Positions 35,328 to 48,200 are shown, numbered from the stretch's first letter. The stretch: 64,000 nt of DNA from Cephalopachus bancanus (GCA_027257055.1 JAPVLO010000003.1:8683501-8747500); one strand, 5' to 3'. Notes: a model not told the origin generated them from the sequence alone. Translations and numbers: made by a program.

Positions 35328-36140
35328 AAATCAAATCAAATAAAAATATATACTTTAAATAAAATGTTAGAAAACTCCATTTTTTTTAACGGAGTAGATT
35401 TATATAATATTTTAAAATAAAAATTGCCTGTGAAATATAACCTTAAACATCTCCATCAATAAAACAACAAAAATAAAATAAAAGTGAGTTGGACTTGTAT
35501 ATATATTTTTTCTTTGCTAAACAGAGAATAGGATATCCATGCTATTTTATTGATTTATTTTCTGACAAAGTTATATGAGCCTGAAGAGATAATTTTAGTG
35601 AATCATTACTTTTATCTTCATTTCTTATGCTTCATTTCTTTAATAGTAATACCTAACAGCATATTGGAGTTCATAAAATATATTCATATCCATTATCACA
35701 TATAAGAAACATTTCCAAATATCTATTATCTGCAAGAGAATAGAGTTGCTACAATTCCTCTCAAGGAGAGCTGAACATAGTGAGATAAACAGATCTATAA
35801 AGTAATGAATATAATATAATTTGATGACTGGTAGAAAATCATGTATAAGTACAATGTTATTGTGTTTCTATAGTAATTTCGTCTCCCCCACTTTAATGTG
35901 CCTAATAATTCTAAAAGGTCACAAAAAAGTTCATTAGAGTTTAATGCTTTATAAGCCACATCAACAAACAGCTTAAGTGGAAAAACTGCATATACTTATA
36001 GCAGAGTATGGTAGATAAAAACCCATAGTATTATTATCTCATCTCTTCGATTCATCTCCTGATTGATTCCCTAAAACATTACTAATCTCATTTTCTCCAA
36101 AATGGACCACTATTTCAATCCACACACTGGAATAATTTTG
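35328..36140. other. AT-rich spacer with an L2-like trace
   Basis: 35720-35860 resembles antisense L2 (GAGAGCTGAACATAGTGAGA-like). Otherwise nothing. Confidence 0.3.
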
Positions 36141-36150
36141 TTGTTCTCAT

Positions 36151-36393
36151 TTTTTTGTTGTTGTTTTTGTTTTGTTTTTTTAAGATGTGGGAAACAATTC
36201 AGGGTTAGGTATACAAGTGTTTGCTGTACAGGTAAAGTTTGGGCATCCCTTTGGTCCCCATTTCACCTGGTTTGAGATCAGAGACCCTGATTGATATTGT
36301 CTGCCCCCTACACAGCCCAAGCACTTTCCTGCTACTGCCGATCTCTTTCTTATAGTATTATGAAAATGTTCAAGGTTTGCTTATAAGTGAAGC
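36151..36393 (-). mobile_element. Very short L1 3' end, minus strand
   Basis: 243 bp: T-rich tail, then AGGGTTAGGTATACAAGTG and GGTAAAGTTTGGGC of the 3' UTR in antisense. TSD TGTTCTCAT at 36142-36150 and 36394-36402. Severe 5' truncation. Confidence 0.88.
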
Positions 36394-36589
36394 TGTTCTC
36401 ATCTTAATTTGAGTTTTTGATTGTTTTCTTTCTTAGATAAGGATAGACCGATTAGAGTGGAGGCTGGAAAGCTATTGTACTGTTCCTCTAATTAGAAGTA
36501 AATCATGTAAGCAATGTGTTTCTGTGATAGTATATTTTAAATTGAATATTTATAAAGAGCTAGATTATTCCTTTCACATCTTTATTTTT

Positions 36590-38215
36590 AATCTTAAAGA
36601 TAGGGGTAAAATTCAGGGTTAGTATGCAAATTTTCATTATGCGGGTATTCTTTTTTTTTTTTTTTTTTTTGAGTTGGAGTCTCACTCTGTCGCCCAGACT
36701 GGAGTGCAGTGGCCGCTCCCGGCCACTGCAGCCTCGACCTGCTGGGCTCCGGCGATCCTTCCGCCTCAGCCTTCCAAGTAGCCAGAATTACAGGCATGCG
36801 CTACCACGCCCGGCTGATTTTTTGATTTATTGTAGAGATGAGGTCTCGCTGCCCAGGCGGGTCTCGAACCCGAGGGCTCAGGCAATCCACTCAACTCAGC
36901 CTCCCAAAGGCATGGGATTACAGGCTGAGCCACCGAACCCGGTATATGCAGGTACTCTTGATGAGGTGTACCTCTCCCTCCACTGGTAGTTCCCCTCAAC
37001 TGCCAATCCCTCTTCCCTTTCCCTGGCAGTTTCCCATTACTGCCAATCTCTTTCTTATAGTATTATGATAATTGTAAAAGGTCTGCTTATGAGTAAGAAC
37101 ATATGGTACTCTGCTCTTTGTTTCTGCGATAAATCACTGGGTATGATAGACTCTAAATCCATCCAAGTTGCTGCAAAATCCATATGTTTGTCCTACTTTA
37201 TGGCAGCATAATATTCCATTGTGTATATGGGCCACATTTTTTTAATCCAGTCCAGCTTCAATGGGCAGTATGGTTGGTTCCATGTTTTTGCACTAGTTTG
37301 CATTCCCACCAGCATATAGAGGCATTCCTTTTTCTCCGCATCGTCGCCAGCCTCTGTTGTTGCTTGTTTTATTAATGATGGTTATTCTTACTGGGGTTAG
37401 GTGGTATCTCAATGTGGTTTTGATTTGCATTTCTCTGATGATGAGTGAGACTGAGCACTTTTTCATGTGTCTGTTGGCTGCCTGTATATCTTCTTTTGAG
37501 AAGTGTCTAGTCATGTCTTTTGCCCACTTTTTAACGGGACTATTTGTTGTTTTCCTTTCAGCATGTTTGAGTTCCTTATAGATCCTGCATGTTAGGCCTC
37601 TGTCAGCTATACAGTTGGCAAATATTTTTTCCCATTCTATGGGCTGTGTCCCCGCTCTCCTGATGGTTCCTTTTGCTTTGCAGGGGCTCGTCAGTTTGAT
37701 AAGGTCCCACTTATCTATCTTATTTCTTATGGTATGGGCTCTTAGGATTTTAATCAGGAATTGGTTGCCAGTTCCAAGTTCCATAAGGGTGTCTCTTGTG
37801 TTTTCTAAGATTCTTATAGTTTGAGGTTTTACGTTTATGTCTTTGTTCCACTTAGAGTTAATTTTTGTGTATGGTGATAGGTATGGATACTGTTTCAGTC
37901 TTCTGCATGTCATCAGGGAGTTTTCCCAGCACCATTTACTGAATAGGTTCTCCTCTCCCCAGTGGTTGTTGTTGGAAGCTTGTCAAAGATGAGTTGGTTG
38001 AGAAATTGAGGTTTTGTTTCCAAAATCTCTACCCTTTTCCATTGGTCTATGTGCCTGTTCTTGTACCAATACCAGGCTGTTTTGATTATTGTAGACTTAT
38101 AGTAAAGTTTGAAGTCAGGAAGTGTGATACCTCCTGCTTTGTTTCCTTTGCTAATGATTGTTTGGCTATTCATGGTTGTTTATTTTTCCATATGAATTTC
38201 TGTATTGTCATTTCC
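36590..38215 (-). mobile_element. 5'-truncated L1 with ORF2 C-terminal remnant, minus strand
   Basis: 3' UTR (36595-37380, split by an Alu), then the ORF2 C-terminal part. 37293-37913 encodes, on the minus strand, a 206-codon stretch with KIDKWDLIKL, IADRGLTCRIYKELK and KTTLRYHLTPVR, all L1 ORF2 landmarks. 37913-38173 has [18 protein letters not shown]. Frameshift at about 37913. Only about the last third of ORF2 is left; endonuclease and reverse transcriptase are not part of this piece. Confidence 0.9.
36651..36944 (-). mobile_element. Alu SINE, deletion subfamily, inside the L1
   Basis: Antisense full-length Alu with a long T-tract. Its plus-sense form has CCTGGGCAGCGAGACC (short deletion). 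TSD TATGCGGGTATTC (36638-36650) against TATGCAGGTACTC (36945-36957). Confidence 0.92.
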
Positions 38216-38645
38216 AGGTCTGATCTTTTCATTTTCTACATATGTGCTTATAGAGATATAAATTCCCCTCTTAGAACTGTTTTCTTGGCATCCCAGATGT
38301 TTTGATAAGATGTTTCTTCATTTTCATTTGTTTCCAGAAATCTTTTAATTTCTGCTTTGATTTCAGTGTTGACCCAGTAGTTGTTCAACATCATGCTGTT
38401 AGTGTCCATGTCTTTTTGGACTTCAGGGAAATGTTGATGTGGATATTTATTTTTATTCCACTGTGGTATGAGAAGGTATATGGCAATATTTCAGCCTTAT
38501 GGAATTTGTTTATGCTTGAATATGGTCAAGGATGTGATCGATCTTGGAGTACATTCCATGTGGTGGTGAGTAGAATGCATATTCTGCTGTTGTTGGGTAT
38601 AATCATCTGTAGGTATTCTAGTAATGTATTTCTTCTAGGTTATCC
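38215..38645 (-). mobile_element. L1 ORF2 upstream segment, minus strand
   Basis: Antisense of ORF2 around the end of the endonuclease domain and just after it ([19 protein letters not shown] and FISL at about 38270-38390; SDH-like YHSGIKINI near 38450). It adjoins the C-terminal part at 38215 with about 1.5 kb of ORF2 missing, either by internal deletion or as a separate fragment. Confidence 0.75.
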
Positions 38646-38871
38646 AATTTGTGGTATATAATTGTTCACAGTAGTTGTTTATAATACTTTGTATTTCTGT
38701 GGTATCAGTTGTACTGTTTCCTCTTTCATTTATAGTTTTTTTGAGCTTTTTTATCTCTCTTATTTTAGTCTAGAGAAAGATTTGTCAAATTTGTTTATCC
38801 AGCTCCTAATTTTACTGATTTGTTCTATTGTTTCTCTATTTAACTTATTTCTGATTTGATTTTTATTATTA
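38646..38871 (-). mobile_element. Inverted 5' segment of the older L1 that follows
   Basis: Antisense of ORF2 sequence that normally lies between the endonuclease and the reverse transcriptase (ACAACTGATACCACAGAAAT and ACAAATTGGATAACCTAGAA on the complement). It abuts sense-oriented ORF2 at 38872. An inverted 5' segment joined to a sense 3' segment is the signature of twin priming during L1 insertion. Confidence 0.65.
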
Positions 38872-40479
38872 TAGGAAAACTACAGACCATATCCCTGATC
38901 AACATAGATATCAAAACTCTTAACAAAACACTAGCAAACCAAGTTTAATAGCACATTAAAAGAATCAAATATCATGACCAAGTGGATTTATCCCTGGGAT
39001 GCAAGAATGGTTCACTGCATACAAATTAATAAATGTTATTTGTCACATTAACAAAATACAGGGTAAAAATAATAAGATAATCTCAATAGATGCAAAAAAG
39101 TATTCGACAAAATTTAACATATTCTAATGATAGAAAACTCTCAACAAATTAGTTATAGAAGGAATGTATTCAACATAAAGAAATCAATATACAAGGAGCC
39201 TATACCTAACATTATACTCAACAGTATAAAGCTGAAGGCTTTTTCTCTAAGATCAGGGATAAGACAAGAATGTCTACTTTCACCACTTCTATATGATATA
39301 GTTCTGGAGGCCCTAGTCAGGGAATTTTGACCCCCCCAAAAAAAAGGAAAGAAAAAGAAAAGAAATAAAAGACATTCAAATGATAAAGAAAAAAAGAAAG
39401 ATTATCTTTGCTTGTAGATTACGTATTCTTATATATAGGAAACCCTACAGTCTTCGCTGAGATTTTATTAGAACCAATAAACAAATTCAATAAAGTGGCA
39501 AGATACAAAATCAACATATAAAATCAGTGGTGGTTTTATACACAAATAATGCACCACAAAAAAAGAAATTAAGAAAACAATTTCATTTACAATAGCACTT
39601 AAAAAATACGTAGGAATAGATTTAACTGAGGATATGAAAGAATTGTACACTGAAAACAATAAGACATCAATGAAAGATATTGAAGAAGACACAAATAAAT
39701 GGAAATATACCCTATGTTCACAGATTGCAAGAATTAATATTGTTAAACTGTCCACACTACACAAAGTAATCTGCAGATTCAATGCAGTTCTTATCAAAAT
39801 CCCAATGACACTTCTCACCGAAATAGAAAAAATCCTAAAATTCTTAAAGAATTACAAATGATTTCAAATAGCCAAAGCAATCTTCAGCAAGAAGAACAAA
39901 ACTGGATACATCACACTAACAGATTTCAAAGTATGCTACAAAGCTATATTAATTAAAAGAACATGATACTGGCATAAACACAGACAGATCAATGGAAAAG
40001 AACAAGGATCCCAAAAATAAGTCCATGCATTCAAGATCAGTAGATCTTTTACAAAGGTACTGAAAATACACAATAGGGAAAGGACAATCTCTTCAACAAA
40101 TAATGCTTGGAAAACTGGATATCCCCATGCAGAAGAATGAAATTGGGCCCTTATCTCACACAACATACTAAAAAAAAAACTTCAAAATAAACTCAAGACT
40201 TAAATGTAAGACCTGAAACTGTGAAACTACTAGAAGAAAACATGGGGGAAAAGAATTTTGGTGTTGGTCTGGGCAATGATTTATTTTTCATATGACCAAA
40301 AAGGACATGCAACAGAAACAAAATAGACAAGTGGGATTGTATTAAACTGAAAACTTCTGTACAGCAAAGAAAACAATCGACAAAGTAAAGAAACAGCCTA
40401 TGTAATGGGAGAAAATTCAGCAAACCATATATCTTGATCCATTTTTTTGATGTTTAGTGTACCTTATATTTGGGGAATT

Positions 40480-40802
40480 TCCAAATAAAAGGAATTTCTT
40501 ATCATTATGGAGGCTGAGTTCAACATGAATGTGCCACATCTGGTGATGGCTTTCTTGCTAGTGGGGTCCCAAAGTGGTGCATGGCATTATATGGTAAAGG
40601 GACTGAGCATGCTAGCTCAGGTCCCTCTCCTTGTAAAGCAACCAGTCCCATTCCCATGCTAATCCATTAATCCATTAATTTATGAATGAATGACTCTAAT
40701 TGGCAACCACCTCCTAAATGCCCCACCTCTTATCACTGACACATTGGGGATTAAATTTCAACATGAGTTTTGGATGGGACAGACATTCAAATCATAGAAC
40801 CA
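40480..40802 (-). mobile_element. MaLR LTR (MST/MLT type), minus strand
   Basis: Antisense of the common MaLR LTR: GGAGGCTGAGTTCAACATG, then GGGACTGAGCATGCTAGCTC, then CCCACCTCTTATCACTGACA, then ACATTGGGGATTAAATTTC. Interrupts the older L1. Confidence 0.8.
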
Positions 40803-41351
40803 TAGTGTGTAGGTGTTAATATTAAAAATAAAAAACCACAAGGAACTCAAACGACTCAATCATAAGTAATAATAATGATAGTAATTCAAATTTTTAAAAA
40901 TTGGCAGAAGACCAAAATAGACATTTCTCAAAATAAGACATACGAATTTGGTTATTTGAAAAAAAATGCTCAATATCACTAATCATCAGGAAAATACAAA
41001 TGCAATCACAATGGAATATCACCTCACACTTATTATAATGACTGTTATAAAAAAGACAAAAAATAATAAGTATGCTGAGGATATGGAGAAAAACCCTTGT
41101 ACACTGTTGGTGAAAATACAAATTCGTACCAAAATGATATGAAGTTCCCTCAAAAATAAAAAATAGAATGACCATATGATTCAGAAATCCTACTTCTGGG
41201 TATATACCCAAAGGGAAAAAGAAATCAGTATCTTGAAGAAATACAAGCACTACCATGTTCACTTAAGCATTAGTCACAAGAACCAAGATATGGAATCAAC
41301 CTAAATATTCACTGATGAATGAATGAATAAAGAACTTATGATATTGGTACA

Positions 41352-41382
<31 letters not shown>
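41352..41382. repeat. (CA)n microsatellite
   Basis: About 14 CA units inside the L1 3' UTR. Confidence 0.9.
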
Positions 41383-41383
<1 letters not shown>

Positions 41384-41927
41384 GCACACAATGAAAAATT
41401 GCTAAACCCTTGAAAAAGAAAAACTTTGTCACTTGCAACAACATGGATAATTCTGGAGAACATTATGCTAGGTTAAGTAAAACAGGCATAGAAAGACAAG
41501 TCTTGCTTATATCTAAAATCTTAAAAAGTTGAATTCATGGAAGCAGAGAGTAAAATGGTGGTGTCCAGGGACTGAGGGAGATGAAAGAAAATGAAGAGAT
41601 GTTGATGAAAGTGTAAAAATCTTCAAATAAGCAAGATAAATAGTTCTAAATATTTACTGTCCACCATGGTACTACAACTTGAAATACTATACTGTATAGT
41701 TGAAATTTGCCAAGAGAGTAGATTTTAAATGTTCTCACCACAAAAAAGGAAAAGGGCAACTTTATGAGGTTATAAATATGTCAAATTTTTTTATTGTGGT
41801 AAAAATTTCACAATCTCTCTATGTAAGTATTACATTCTACATCTTTAATATACACAATTTTTATTTGTCAATTATAACTGAAAAAAGCTGTAAAAAACCA
41901 GAATGGAGAAATTAACAGGTGAATAGT

Positions 41928-43475
41928 GCTATGGTTTTTGTTTTTTTTTTTTTATTTTAAAGATGTGGAGTACAAGTCAGGATTAGGTGCATAAATGATC
42001 TACATACAGGTGAAATTTGGGCCTCCCATTTGTCCTTGCTTTGCCTAGTTTAGGATAAGGTACCTTGATGATGTTATGTGCTCCCACCTTCCTTCCTCCT
42101 CTGGCAGTGTCCCAATACTGCCAATCCCTTTCTTGTAGTGTTAGGACAAATGTTCAAGGTCTACTTATGAGTGAGAACATGAGGTATTCAGTTCTTTGTT
42201 TCTGTAATAGATCACTAGGTGGGCTAGACTCTAAATCCATACAAATTGCCTAAAGTCAATAACGTTGCCCTTCTTTATGGCTGCATAATAATTCATCATC
42301 TATATGTACCACTTTAAAAAAAATCCAGTCCACTTTCAATGGGCAGTACAGTTGGTTCCATGTTTTTGCTATTGTGAATAGTTCTGTAATAAACATGCAT
42401 GCACAGTATCTTTTTTGCAGAATGATTTGAGTTCCTCTGGGTATATTCCCAGAAGGGGGATTGCTGGGTAGTATGGAAGGTCATTTTCTAGATTTTTTAG
42501 AAATCATCACAGAAATTGTACTAATTTACTCTCCCACCAACAGTGTAGAAGTGTTCCCTTTTCTCCACAGCCTCAACAGCATCTGTTGTTTTTTGAGTTA
42601 TTAATGATGGTATCCTGACTGGGTATCACTGGAGTTAGGTGCTATCACAGTATGGCTTTAATTTGCATTTCTTTGATGATTAGTGAGGCTGAGCATTTTT
42701 TCATGCATCTGTTTGTATGTCTTATTTTGAGAAGAGTCTATTCATGTCTTTTGCCCGCTTTTTAGTGGAGCTGTTTGTTTTTTCCTTTCAGCATGTTTGA
42801 GTTCCTTGTAGATACTGCATGTTAGGCATTTGTCAAACAAACAGTTGGCAAATTTTTTTTCCCCATTTTGTGAGCTGTCTCCCCAATCTCTTCATGGTTC
42901 ATCTTGCTTTGCAGAAGCTTTTCAGTTTGATGAGGTCCCATTTGTCTATCTTATCTCTTATGTCATGGATTTTGGGGGTTATGACCAGGAATTGGTTGCC
43001 TATTTCAATGTCTGTAAGGGTGACTCCTGGGTTTTCTAAGAATCTTATAGTTTGAAGTTTACATTTAGATCTTTAAATAATTTAGAGTTGATGGTTTGAA
43101 TTTCTCCTCCAAAAATCAGGTGGGAATTTGATTGCCAATGTGATAAAATTGGGAAGTGGGGTCTTGGAAATGTGATTAGGTCATGAGGACTCTGTCCTCA
43201 TGAATGGGTTAATACCATTATTTGGGGAGTGAGTTAATTATCGTAGGAGTGGGTTCCTTCCTGATAAAAATGATGAGTTTGGCCCTATTCTCTGTCTCAC
43301 AAGCTCACTTGCTTTTCTACCCTTCTACCCTTCCGCCATGGAGTGACTATCTGGTGCCAGCACCATGGTCTTGGACTTCCCAGTCTTCAGAAATGTGGGC
43401 CAAATAAACTTCTGTTCCTCATAAATTACCCAGTCTGTGGTATTCTGTTACAGCAGCAGAAAATGAACTAAAACA
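41928..43475 (+). mobile_element. MaLR LTR interrupted by an L1
   Basis: Left piece TGCTATGGTTT (41928-41938) and right piece from about 43089 (GATGGTTTGAATTTCTCC, then CTTGGACTTCCCAGTCTTC, AAATAAACTTCTG, GTATTCTGTTACAGCAGCAG). Reads as a single MST/MLT-type LTR with the L1 of 41939-43087 inserted a few bases from its start. Ends near 43475 (AACTAAAACAGA). Confidence 0.75.
41939..43087 (-). mobile_element. 5'-truncated L1, minus strand, in the MaLR LTR
   Basis: T-tail at left, 3' UTR (GTCAGGATTAGGTGCATAAA), then antisense of the ORF2 end. 1.15 kb. TSD around ATGGTTT (41931-41937 and 43091-43097) is short and imperfect. Confidence 0.85.
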
Positions 43476-44178
43476 GATGGCAAATCTACTAAAATTTTAA
43501 TAGAGCAGTATAAGAGAAATAGGTGATCTAACAGCCACATCATCTCCTCAGACTGTAATGACTACAACAGACTGCTTAAATTTATCCCAGGCTTGATGAA
43601 TTTAAAACATATGGTGATGATTCATAGAAAAATTTAAAATTCTTTCAGAACAAGTGCCAATTAAAATGATATGAGACAAAATGTGAAATTATGATTCTGA
43701 GTGAGGGTATAGCCAGGTTCTCTTTTTGAAAACACAGTGAAAGACACAAAACATATTGAATCAGTACATAAAATTGCCAGAACATGGCAATATTGGAATT
43801 TCTGGACACTGGTGCACAATGTACTCATGAAACCTATAAATAAATAATGCAGGTACAATATAATTAAGTCGGGGGTAGAATGATACAATTGTAGACATAT
43901 TAAAAGTAAAATTAAAGTTTAAAGTATTAATTTTAAAATGAAAATCATGTATGTTTGATGTATTACCTCTACCAGAAAGTATTTCTAGAATATGGTGTAT
44001 GTCTGAGCGGAAGACACTTACCCAAATCATAAGAGCATGCAAATCTCCTCTTCATTCTTTTATGATAGAATATACTACACAGGAACCTTTAGAAATATCT
44101 GCACACTCTTGAGTGGTTAATGTAGCATGATTGGGGTTCATCAGGAAACTTTGGCTTTAATTAAAAGTATGTGCATTA

Positions 44179-44367
44179 GTGCTCACAATATTCTTAGGTA
44201 ATCATCCAATATTGCCTGTAGTCAATGGATCCTGGAGGTTTATTGTTGACTACCGAAGACTAAATAATATGGTCACTCCAATAGCCTCAGCCATGACTGA
44301 TATAATGTTAACAATTCAAGATGTGCATCAACTAGGGAGACTGACATTTTGTGATCTATTTAACTAA
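44179..44367 (+). pseudogene. ERV reverse transcriptase fragment
   Basis: A 62-codon open frame with the RT pattern W-R-F-x-V-D-Y-R-x-L-N. It ends before the catalytic YxDD, which lies 160 bp downstream in another frame (YFDD). Part of the ERV entry at 43490-48200. Confidence 0.75.
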
Positions 44368-44955
44368 TATAATTATCTTCTATTTATATTTCAGAAGAAA
44401 TCCAAAGCCAGTGAAATGAATACCAGTGCATAATTACTATGTTCCCAGAGGACATGTAAATTGTCCTGTTTATTGCCACATTCTGGCAAGGAGACAGATT
44501 ATATTCAAATGAAAATTACTGTTATTAATTACTTTGATGATGTGATGGTGTCATAATCTGAATATCAAGCTCTAAAACTGAATTGCAAATGATGTTAAAT
44601 AATATAACCCCCAAGGGATGGTCAATTCAACTTGCTAAAATACAAGGGTAAACACAAAGCAGTAATTTTTTTAGGAATTATTTGGGCTACAGTCATAGAA
44701 GATAGCCCTTAAACAAACAAAAATAAGTTATTATTCTGTGAGCTCCAGAATTAAAACAAGAGGCTACAAAATTGATCATGTCATTTGATTTATGAAGAAA
44801 CCATGTACATATCTGGAAATGTTATTATTCTCTATTCACAAATCTACCAAAGGATGGAGGAATGATGAATTTGAATGGGGCTGTGAACAACAGCAGGTGA
44901 TTTTGGAGCTTCAAAGACCCATTGCCCTGTTGAGGCCTTTGAAATCATAAAATCC

Positions 44956-45219
44956 AGCCTGGTGCAGCGGCTCAGCCTATAATTCCAGCACTTTGGGAGG
45001 ACAAGGTGAGAGGATTGCCTGAGCCTGGGGATTCAAGACCAGCCTGGGCAACTTGGTGAGAACATGTCTTTACAATAAATCACAAAAACTAGCCAGGTGT
45101 GGTGGCATGCATCTGTCTGTAGTTACAGCTACTTGGAAGGCTGAAGCAGAAAGATCGCATATGCCCAGCAGGTTTCAGGTTGAGGCTGCCACTGACTCCA
45201 GCCTGAGTGACAAGAAAAA
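44956..45219 (+). mobile_element. Alu SINE in the ERV
   Basis: Full-length Alu with CCTGGGCAACTTGGTGAGAA (full-length form). Perfect 15-bp TSD GAAATCATAAAATCC at 44941-44955 and 45220-45234. The A-tail is short. Confidence 0.95.
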
Positions 45220-45849
45220 GAAATCATAAAATCCCAATTCTCAAATCTTATTATATGTGTCAGATTTTGGCTAAATCCCATTACTACTACCCTCAGGCAA
45301 TCACTGGAATTTTGGAGTAGACAATTGCTGTAGGAAGCTTCCAGTTTAATACCTTTTGAAAGCCAATCATTGTCATGTTGAGTATTAATTTAGGCTTCTT
45401 CTGTTATGAAAGTAGGTACAATTATTTTGAGAACTGAAATATGCATCATATTATGGGTTATATAGAGAACGGATTCCAAAAGAGAGATAAATGCACACAA
45501 GTATTTCCTATTAAATGGAAATAGCATATTCAAGAATATGATAAGAGAGAAAACCAAATTTATCCATAGCATAGATGAAAAGGCCTGTCATGTCTTTGGC
45601 CACACATTTATTTCCCTGAGAAGTTACTTACACCATAGACAAATAGTCTCCTCCCCATGGCCAGTTATCAGAGGATGCCAAACAAGCAGCATCATGTCTG
45701 CTCTTGATAGCTCAAGAGTAGAAAGTTGTCACTCAGCCTCAAACATTGTGACTGGTCTACAGCTGCACATTAAAAAGGAAACTATAAATCTTCTCAATGG
45801 AAGAATTAACTGTGTTTTTCATCATCAGAGGAACTAGATAATAAAAATA

Positions 45850-46090
45850 ATCATATGATATTATCATCATTGTACTTGGTCTTTTCTACTCATATATCTT
45901 GTGTCTCTTTGTCTCTGCTGTTCTTACAATGACACTAGTCTTATTGGATTAAGAATTCACCCTACTACAGTATGACCTCATCTTAACCAATTACAACTAA
46001 AATGGCCATATTTCCAAATAAGGTCACATTCTGAAGTACTGAAGGTTAGGACTTCAGCATATCTCTTGGAAGGACAAATTCAGTCCATAA
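45850..46090. mobile_element. Unassigned interspersed repeat in the ERV
   Basis: Segments GTGTCTCTTTGTCTCTGCTG, then TCCAAATAAGGTCACATTCT, then GGTTAGGACTTCAGCATATC are familiar from a common mammalian repeat whose name I cannot give with confidence. It is probably an insertion, because the unit A copy has no counterpart. Confidence 0.5.
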
Positions 46091-48200
46091 TAGAATGCTT
46101 ACTAAAGGATCCAGGAAGACTTATAACCGAAACATGAATTACATGGGCTCATTACCCTCAGTTCCAGGTGGATAAAAATGACTCTTGGCTGAGAGAGACA
46201 CTCATTCTGGATTTGGATGTGCATACTTGGAAAATGAAGCAAATACCACTACTGTATTAAAGGCCTATAGCAAGAATACTATGTTAATTTTAGTGTTGAT
46301 TATCTAATTAAGGAACTCATTTTACTTCAAGTAAAATAAAATTATGAAGCATCACATACAATCATATATATTGATGCACAAAGTGGACTGACTGAAAATT
46401 GGAATCACCTGCTTATTAAGTGAGGTGAAGGATGACAAAAAACTGATAGAATGGCTTTCAGAACTGATAATTTTGTGTTAAAACAATATATATGAAAGAA
46501 AGCGATTGCCAAATCGATTATTGAGATTTTTGTGATATGGAAATGTGATAAGAATGATATAAGCATACAAGAAAACTCTCTATTTCTATGTTTTCCTTGC
46601 TTGATATTATATTGGTGAGACATGGGTTGCATTTATGATTTCTGAAGAAAGAATCAGTTGCTCAACATGATACTGACAATATCTCTAAGAATAACTGTTC
46701 ATCATTCCTTTGGAATGAGTCATTCCTTTTTCTTTCATCTTTTAAAAGTGAGATTAGTAGGTTTTGTCTATATTTTGCTCAGTGGATGAAGCAAGCCTAT
46801 CTGTGTTTGTCTAACCTTACTCCATAGAATGAGAAATAGATGAAGGGGAAACCTTTGGCTAAACTTTTGTTACTGCCAGTTTTATGGGTCAGTCTTCTTG
46901 CTGAACTTAACAGTCTAACACCAAGAAGAAAAATCTGGATAAAAATTAATAACAATGAAAAGAAGGGTATTTGCTAACATAATGGGAGGCAAAAATGATT
47001 ACACAAGAGGCAAAGACTAACACTAACTTGGTATCTCAGGAGAGATTGATAGCAAAAGAATATTACCTCTTAGATGCATTTAAGGATGCCATCCACAGGG
47101 ATGAAGTTACTTTCCTGCAGAAACCTCCTTCTTTGTTTGAAACTGAAATTCAATAAATCATATGCTCTAGTACCTATAAACTTTGCTTTTGTATGGGGAA
47201 AGCAGTGACCAAAGTAACAGATACTTGGCAAACTGAAACCACGGTTAGGTTAGAATAACTTATTAGACTTACATACCCACCACTCAGTGTTTGCTGAAGA
47301 AGCTTATGGGAAGCTCTTTAGCTTTCTCAAACTTAAGCATAATTGGAGATTGCCACCTCCTGTATGATAGTACTCTGGGGAAATCAACATTTGGAATCCA
47401 AAATATGTACTCAAACCCTATTCAAGAAATAAGTCATAAAGGGAACAATATGTTTTGTGTATAAATCAACTTTGACCAAAACATTCTAAAAGAGACTTGG
47501 ATACAAATCTAGGAAGCTTAAGATGAGATTACTTGTTGGCTGATTGCTCCATATTGTCTTCTTGAAAGGGATGTTAGTTGATTAGAATGGGAAAATGATG
47601 GCAACTGACCTGGAGAGATAATGGAGTTTTAGAAAATGGAATAAAATAAATCTAACAGATAGTAAGATAACATGCTAGGGTACAGATATGGGAAAAATAA
47701 GTATTGACCCCATTGAGACTATCACCTATGCTCCTCCAGGTAGAGAGGACTTAAGAAGAATGGCATGGGTTCTCAGTCAACAGGGCACAAGGAAAGAACT
47801 TGTGGGAGTCTTATTGTCCTCTATGTTAATGTGAATTTGTAAATGGAAATCACAATTTGAATAGGTGGTTTCTAACTGCCAAGGCATCAAATATGTGGGG
47901 GGGGGATCTCAGACTTCTAAATAATGCAATTTGTCAAGATTTGAAACCCATCAAAATTGATTAGGATTTTACTGTTGGGGGAGTAGGAACAGACGGGCAT
48001 TATTTAATTGATAAAACCCATTGACTGTAGGTTTTGGAGTCCTCTATGAATGCCTATATTTTCTTTCTCCTGCCAGACCTTATCCTCAGCTTTTACTAAA
48101 GCCTATCTGACTATGCACTCTGGAGTCTCAAGAATTCTGTAAATTATCCATATCTGTATATGACTGTATCATTTAGTTCAAAGTTTTTGTCATCCCTCGA

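Larger units (their letters stand above)
38872..41915 (+). mobile_element. Older L1 (L1M-type), sense part, split by a MaLR LTR
   Basis: Starts in ORF2 at GAAAACTACAGACCATATC (KNYRPI of the reverse transcriptase region), includes LLSPLLYDIVLEALVREF at 39280-39330, continues with C-terminal ORF2 (40000-40430 and 40830-41300), and ends with the 3' UTR (GGAAGCAGAGAGTAAAATGG). Many stops; no function. An LTR sits at about 40480-40802 and a CA microsatellite at 41352-41382. Confidence 0.85.
43490..48200 (+). mobile_element. Class III-like ERV remnant, unit B, with protease and RT motifs
   Basis: Seen: an aspartic protease active-site motif, D-T-G-A with Q after it, at 43805-43816 (frame EFLDTGAQ); an RT finger/palm segment at 44190-44367 (WRFIVDYRRLN); the RT catalytic YFDD at 44530-44541; possible RT connection at 44880-44930; a possible integrase-core start near 46165. 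Many stops and frameshifts separate them, so it is defunct. Order protease, RT, integrase is as in pol. No clear LTR found. Similarity to class III (ERV-L/foamy-like) is inferred from the RT spacing; class not proven. An Alu (44956-45219) and another unassigned repeat (45850-46090) interrupt it. The 3' part matches unit A 23470-24770. Confidence 0.7.

Noticed and set aside
37184..38859. Run of plus-strand frames with membrane-like, Phe/Leu-rich products
   Set aside because: Antisense of L1 ORF2 and its 3' UTR; poly-Phe/Leu content reflects A-rich sense strand.
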